From Anaerolineae bacterium (GTDB lineage Bacteria > Chloroflexota > Anaerolineae > Aggregatilineales > Phototrophicaceae), in assembly GCA_022822305.1 (NCBI GenBank), contig JAJEBY010000016.1, positions 682,001 to 746,000 of the forward strand: a stretch of 64,000 nt of DNA, read 5' to 3'. A model generated the notes under the pieces. That model was not told where the DNA came from, made no database searches, and worked only from the letters and a program-made list of their open reading frames with translations. A program made the position numbers and the translations under genes. How positions within the stretch are numbered: position 1 is the first letter of the stretch; each line of letters begins with the position of its first letter. Below, one piece after another: positions 62,156 through 64,000 of this stretch.

Positions 62156-63187
62156 TCATAAGGAGGCTTTGGCAAATGGCAGCCCATCCTCCAAACGCTG
62201 CAGCATATCGCTCTTTCGATCGTCGTCGAGGAATGAAAGCCGAACCGATTGACGAGCCAGTTCGGTAATCTCGTCGACGGTCAATCCGCATTTTTCGTGC
62301 GCCCACACGTATTCGTCGATCAAGGTTGATTGATAGAGCGACGGCATATCCGCGGACAGCGCAACTTGCACGCCGCTTTCCAGCAGATCTCGAAGGGGAA
62401 AGTTCGACAGCGTCTTTACCTTGCGGGTGCGCATGGCGCGCCCGAGCGAAACGATCAGCGGAATCTCCAAATTGCGGATGGATTGCAAGGCGGATTCATC
62501 TTGAGCGATGCCCAGCGAGTCAGTCAATCTGTGCGGATTCAGAACTTCCAACGCCTCGGCAATGCCGGCAGGACCCAAATCGCTGCCAGCATTTGAAACT
62601 GTGCGGACTTCTTTCTTGCGGGCTGTCGCGTACGCGCGCTTGAACTGACCTACTGGCTGCGCGTCGTCTCGGCCGAGCATCCCCAAAGCGACGACGTTGC
62701 CGTTTCTCGCGCTGGCTCCCGTCACCCAACGCGCAACATCGTCGCCGGCGCGCGGGTTGTCGACAGGGATGCAGAATATCCATGCCATGTCCACTCCCCA
62801 AGCGCGCAGGGCGCGGTCACGGCCATCGTTCAAGGCGTTGATGAAAACATCGATGTTCATTTTGCCGTTAGCCAAAAAGCGCGACGGCGCAACGCAGATT
62901 TCGGCGTAACCGATATTTTGCTTATGAAGAGAAACGCCAACATCGTAGACGACGCGGGCGATATCTTCCGGATACATGACCCAACTGCCCGCGGCAGCGG
63001 CAATTTCGTCGAGTCGATCGTTATCAGGCGCCTCCAGAAGCGCGACCCAGTTATCGAAATCATCGACGGTTGCGGGCACACCATTCTGACGCGCAATCAT
63101 CAGCAGGCTATCGTTCACAAGAGCGCCGGTCAGTTGAAGATTCAAATCGACCTTGGGGATCGCCTGAACAAATTCACGAATACCCAT
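62156..63187 (-). CDS. Adenosine deaminase-like protein lacking zinc ligands
   Basis: 343 residues aligned by eye over the whole length of adenosine/adenine deaminases, but every metal-binding or catalytic position is changed. The N-terminal PKVxLHxHLxGA appears as PKVDLNLQLTGA (His-x-His to Asn16-x-Gln18). HAGE appears as NAGS (199-202), followed by the conserved LGPAGIAEALE. RIGHG becomes RLTDSLG (His to Asp223). Only the late Asp in LSADMPS (280) remains. I infer a non-catalytic purine-nucleoside binding or regulatory protein. It is downstream of pyrG on the same strand (76-nt gap), hinting at a link to nucleotide metabolism. Not a decayed gene: the reading frame is intact. Confidence 0.8.
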   Translation of the reverse strand: MGIREFVQAIPKVDLNLQLTGALVNDSLLMIARQNGVPATVDDFDNWVALLEAPDNDRLDEIAAAAGSWVMYPEDIARVVYDVGVSLHKQNIGYAEICVAPSRFLANGKMNIDVFINALNDGRDRALRAWGVDMAWIFCIPVDNPRAGDDVARWVTGASARNGNVVALGMLGRDDAQPVGQFKRAYATARKKEVRTVSNAGSDLGPAGIAEALEVLNPHRLTDSLGIAQDESALQSIRNLEIPLIVSLGRAMRTRKVKTLSNFPLRDLLESGVQVALSADMPSLYQSTLIDEYVWAHEKCGLTVDEITELARQSVRLSFLDDDRKSDMLQRLEDGLPFAKASL

Positions 63188-63263
63188 AGCTAATTCCCCG
63201 GATACAAATCAGATTTGCTGAAATACTCTTGCGCGCGGGCGATGAGTGCGTCCAATGGTCTAT

Positions 63264-64000
63264 TCAGGACAAATCACCGGATTCCACGCCGGAGTGAAGC
63301 GTGCCTTGCATTTGCGCTTTGGCGTCTCGAAAGGCTGCCGATGCCCGTACAAAGGTCGAAAACAACGGATGCGGGCGATTTGGCCGGCTCAAAAACTCGG
63401 GATGAAACTGACAGCCTAACATGAACGGGTGATCCTGCAATTCAGCGATTTCAACCAACACGCCATCGGGACTCAGTCCGCTGAAGCAGACGCCTCGGCG
63501 ATCAAAATGGTCTCGATAGTCGTTGTTAAACTCGAAGCGATGGCGATGTCGCTCGTTCACGGCCGACCGTTGATAGGCGTTGGCGGCAAGAGAACCCGGC
63601 ATCAACTCACAGGGATACTCGCCAAGGCGCATGGTACCGCCCATATCGGTAATGGCGCGTTGCTCCAGCATCAGATCAATGACAGGATGAGCCGTGCTGA
63701 CATCAAACTCGGAGCTATTGGCATCCTCCAAGCCTAGCACATTGCGCGCGAATTCTATACACATAACCTGCATGCCCAGGCACAGTCCTAGATAGGGTAC
63801 GCTGTTTTCTCGCGCGAATCTGGCGGCGGCGATTTTCCCTTCGATACCGCGGTAGCCGAAACCACCGGGCACAAGAATGCCGTCGAGTTCAAGCAACGCA
63901 TTGCTTGCTCTGCCTTTTTCCAGGTCGCCGGAATGAATCCATTTTATTTGAGCATCATTATCCAGATGGATTGCCGCATGAATTATGGATTCCTTAACTG
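63264..64000 (-). CDS. pyrG: CTP synthase, C-terminal part (5' end outside window)
   Basis: Amidates UTP to CTP with glutamine. The frame is open to the window edge, and the first 245 residues seen cover the end of the linker (VKESIIHAAIHLDNDAQIKW) and the whole glutaminase domain. The domain contains DGILVPGGFGYRGIEGKI, LGLCLGMQ with the nucleophile Cys, TMRLGEYPCEL, ERHRHRFEFN and QFHPEFLSRPNRPHPLF with the catalytic His-Glu. The synthetase domain should lie beyond 64000. The C-terminal tail after the glutaminase is short and ends at 63264. Confidence 0.96.
   Translation of the reverse strand, partial: VKESIIHAAIHLDNDAQIKWIHSGDLEKGRASNALLELDGILVPGGFGYRGIEGKIAAARFARENSVPYLGLCLGMQVMCIEFARNVLGLEDANSSEFDVSTAHPVIDLMLEQRAITDMGGTMRLGEYPCELMPGSLAANAYQRSAVNERHRHRFEFNNDYRDHFDRRGVCFSGLSPDGVLVEIAELQDHPFMLGCQFHPEFLSRPNRPHPLFSTFVRASAAFRDAKAQMQGTLHSGVESGDLS

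Noticed and set aside
1..64000. Mobile elements, prophage, CRISPR arrays, toxin-antitoxin or defence islands
   Set aside because: No transposase, integrase, phage structural gene, regular direct-repeat array or recognisable defence gene is seen. Composition is even, and the genes are mostly core or envelope functions.

Overview
The window looks like a chromosomal segment of a bacterium of the Chloroflexota, most likely near Anaerolineae or Roseiflexus-like lineages. This is an inference from gene content: a bacterial mevalonate pathway ending in a decarboxylase plus isopentenyl phosphate kinase, the HMG-CoA synthase/thiolase/DUF35 gene trio, many secreted or lipid-anchored proteins with Thr/Pro/Ala-rich linkers and SH3b, LysM or beta-propeller domains, TrmFO, HflX and a polyphosphate glucokinase. 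GC is moderate to high. I see no phage, insertion sequence, CRISPR array, rRNA or plasmid gene. The window reads as core genome with a few lineage-specific islands.

Layout. 0.1-4.7 kb: a small membrane protein, then HMG-CoA reductase, HMG-CoA synthase, a thiolase-like protein and a broken or split DUF35 gene. 4.7-7.3 kb: an orphan MalK/UgpC-type ABC ATPase and CinA. 7.3-13.7 kb (minus strand): a tight run of a degenerate PrsW-like membrane protein, a membrane-anchored protein, a secreted trypsin-like protease, TlyA and LepA. 13.9-15.5 kb: a peptide-type ABC solute-binding lipoprotein. 15.5-19.2 kb: isopentenyl phosphate kinase, mevalonate kinase and a UbiA-type prenyltransferase (minus), divergent from a (di)phosphomevalonate decarboxylase (plus). 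19.3-29 kb: RseP, a HEAT-repeat protein, SCP2, LysM/M23 lipoprotein, SH3-domain proteins, IscA-type protein and a TPR protein. 29-33 kb: YigZ, tRNA-Glu, TrpRS, SmpB, a TPR/membrane protein and tRNA-Leu. 33-38 kb: PlsX, FabF, TrmFO, HflX. 38-42 kb: a secreted beta-propeller, a THUMP-type RNA methyltransferase and a G5-domain lipoprotein. 42-50 kb: a polysaccharide locus (glycosidase-like/O-antigen-ligase fusion, UDP-glucuronate decarboxylase, second O-antigen ligase, GtrA, GT4). 50-52.9 kb: ACP, type 2 IPP isomerase, HemW. 53-64 kb: PP2C phosphatase, response regulator, GT-C membrane protein, flavin reductase, polyphosphate glucokinase, L,D-transpeptidase, Asd, PheA, Hsp20, an adenosine-deaminase-like pseudoenzyme and the C-terminal half of CTP synthase.

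How the genes work together. Nearly every step from acetyl-CoA to DMAPP is encoded here: HMGS, HMGR, mevalonate kinase, decarboxylase, IPK and Fni. No phosphomevalonate kinase is seen. This points to the mevalonate-phosphate decarboxylase/IPK variant known from Roseiflexus and haloarchaea. The adjacent UbiA-type enzyme probably consumes polyprenyl phosphate. The most striking anomaly is at the start of that pathway: the thiolase partnered with HMGS lacks both the nucleophilic Cys and the GHP His by eye alignment, and the DUF35 scaffold gene has lost its zinc ribbon in a frame-disrupted region. Other proteins that look like repurposed enzymes are the adenosine deaminase homologue without metal ligands, the CinA C-terminal domain without its Ser motif, a PrsW homologue without catalytic Glu residues, and a clan GH-A-like domain fused to an O-antigen ligase without its nucleophile Glu.
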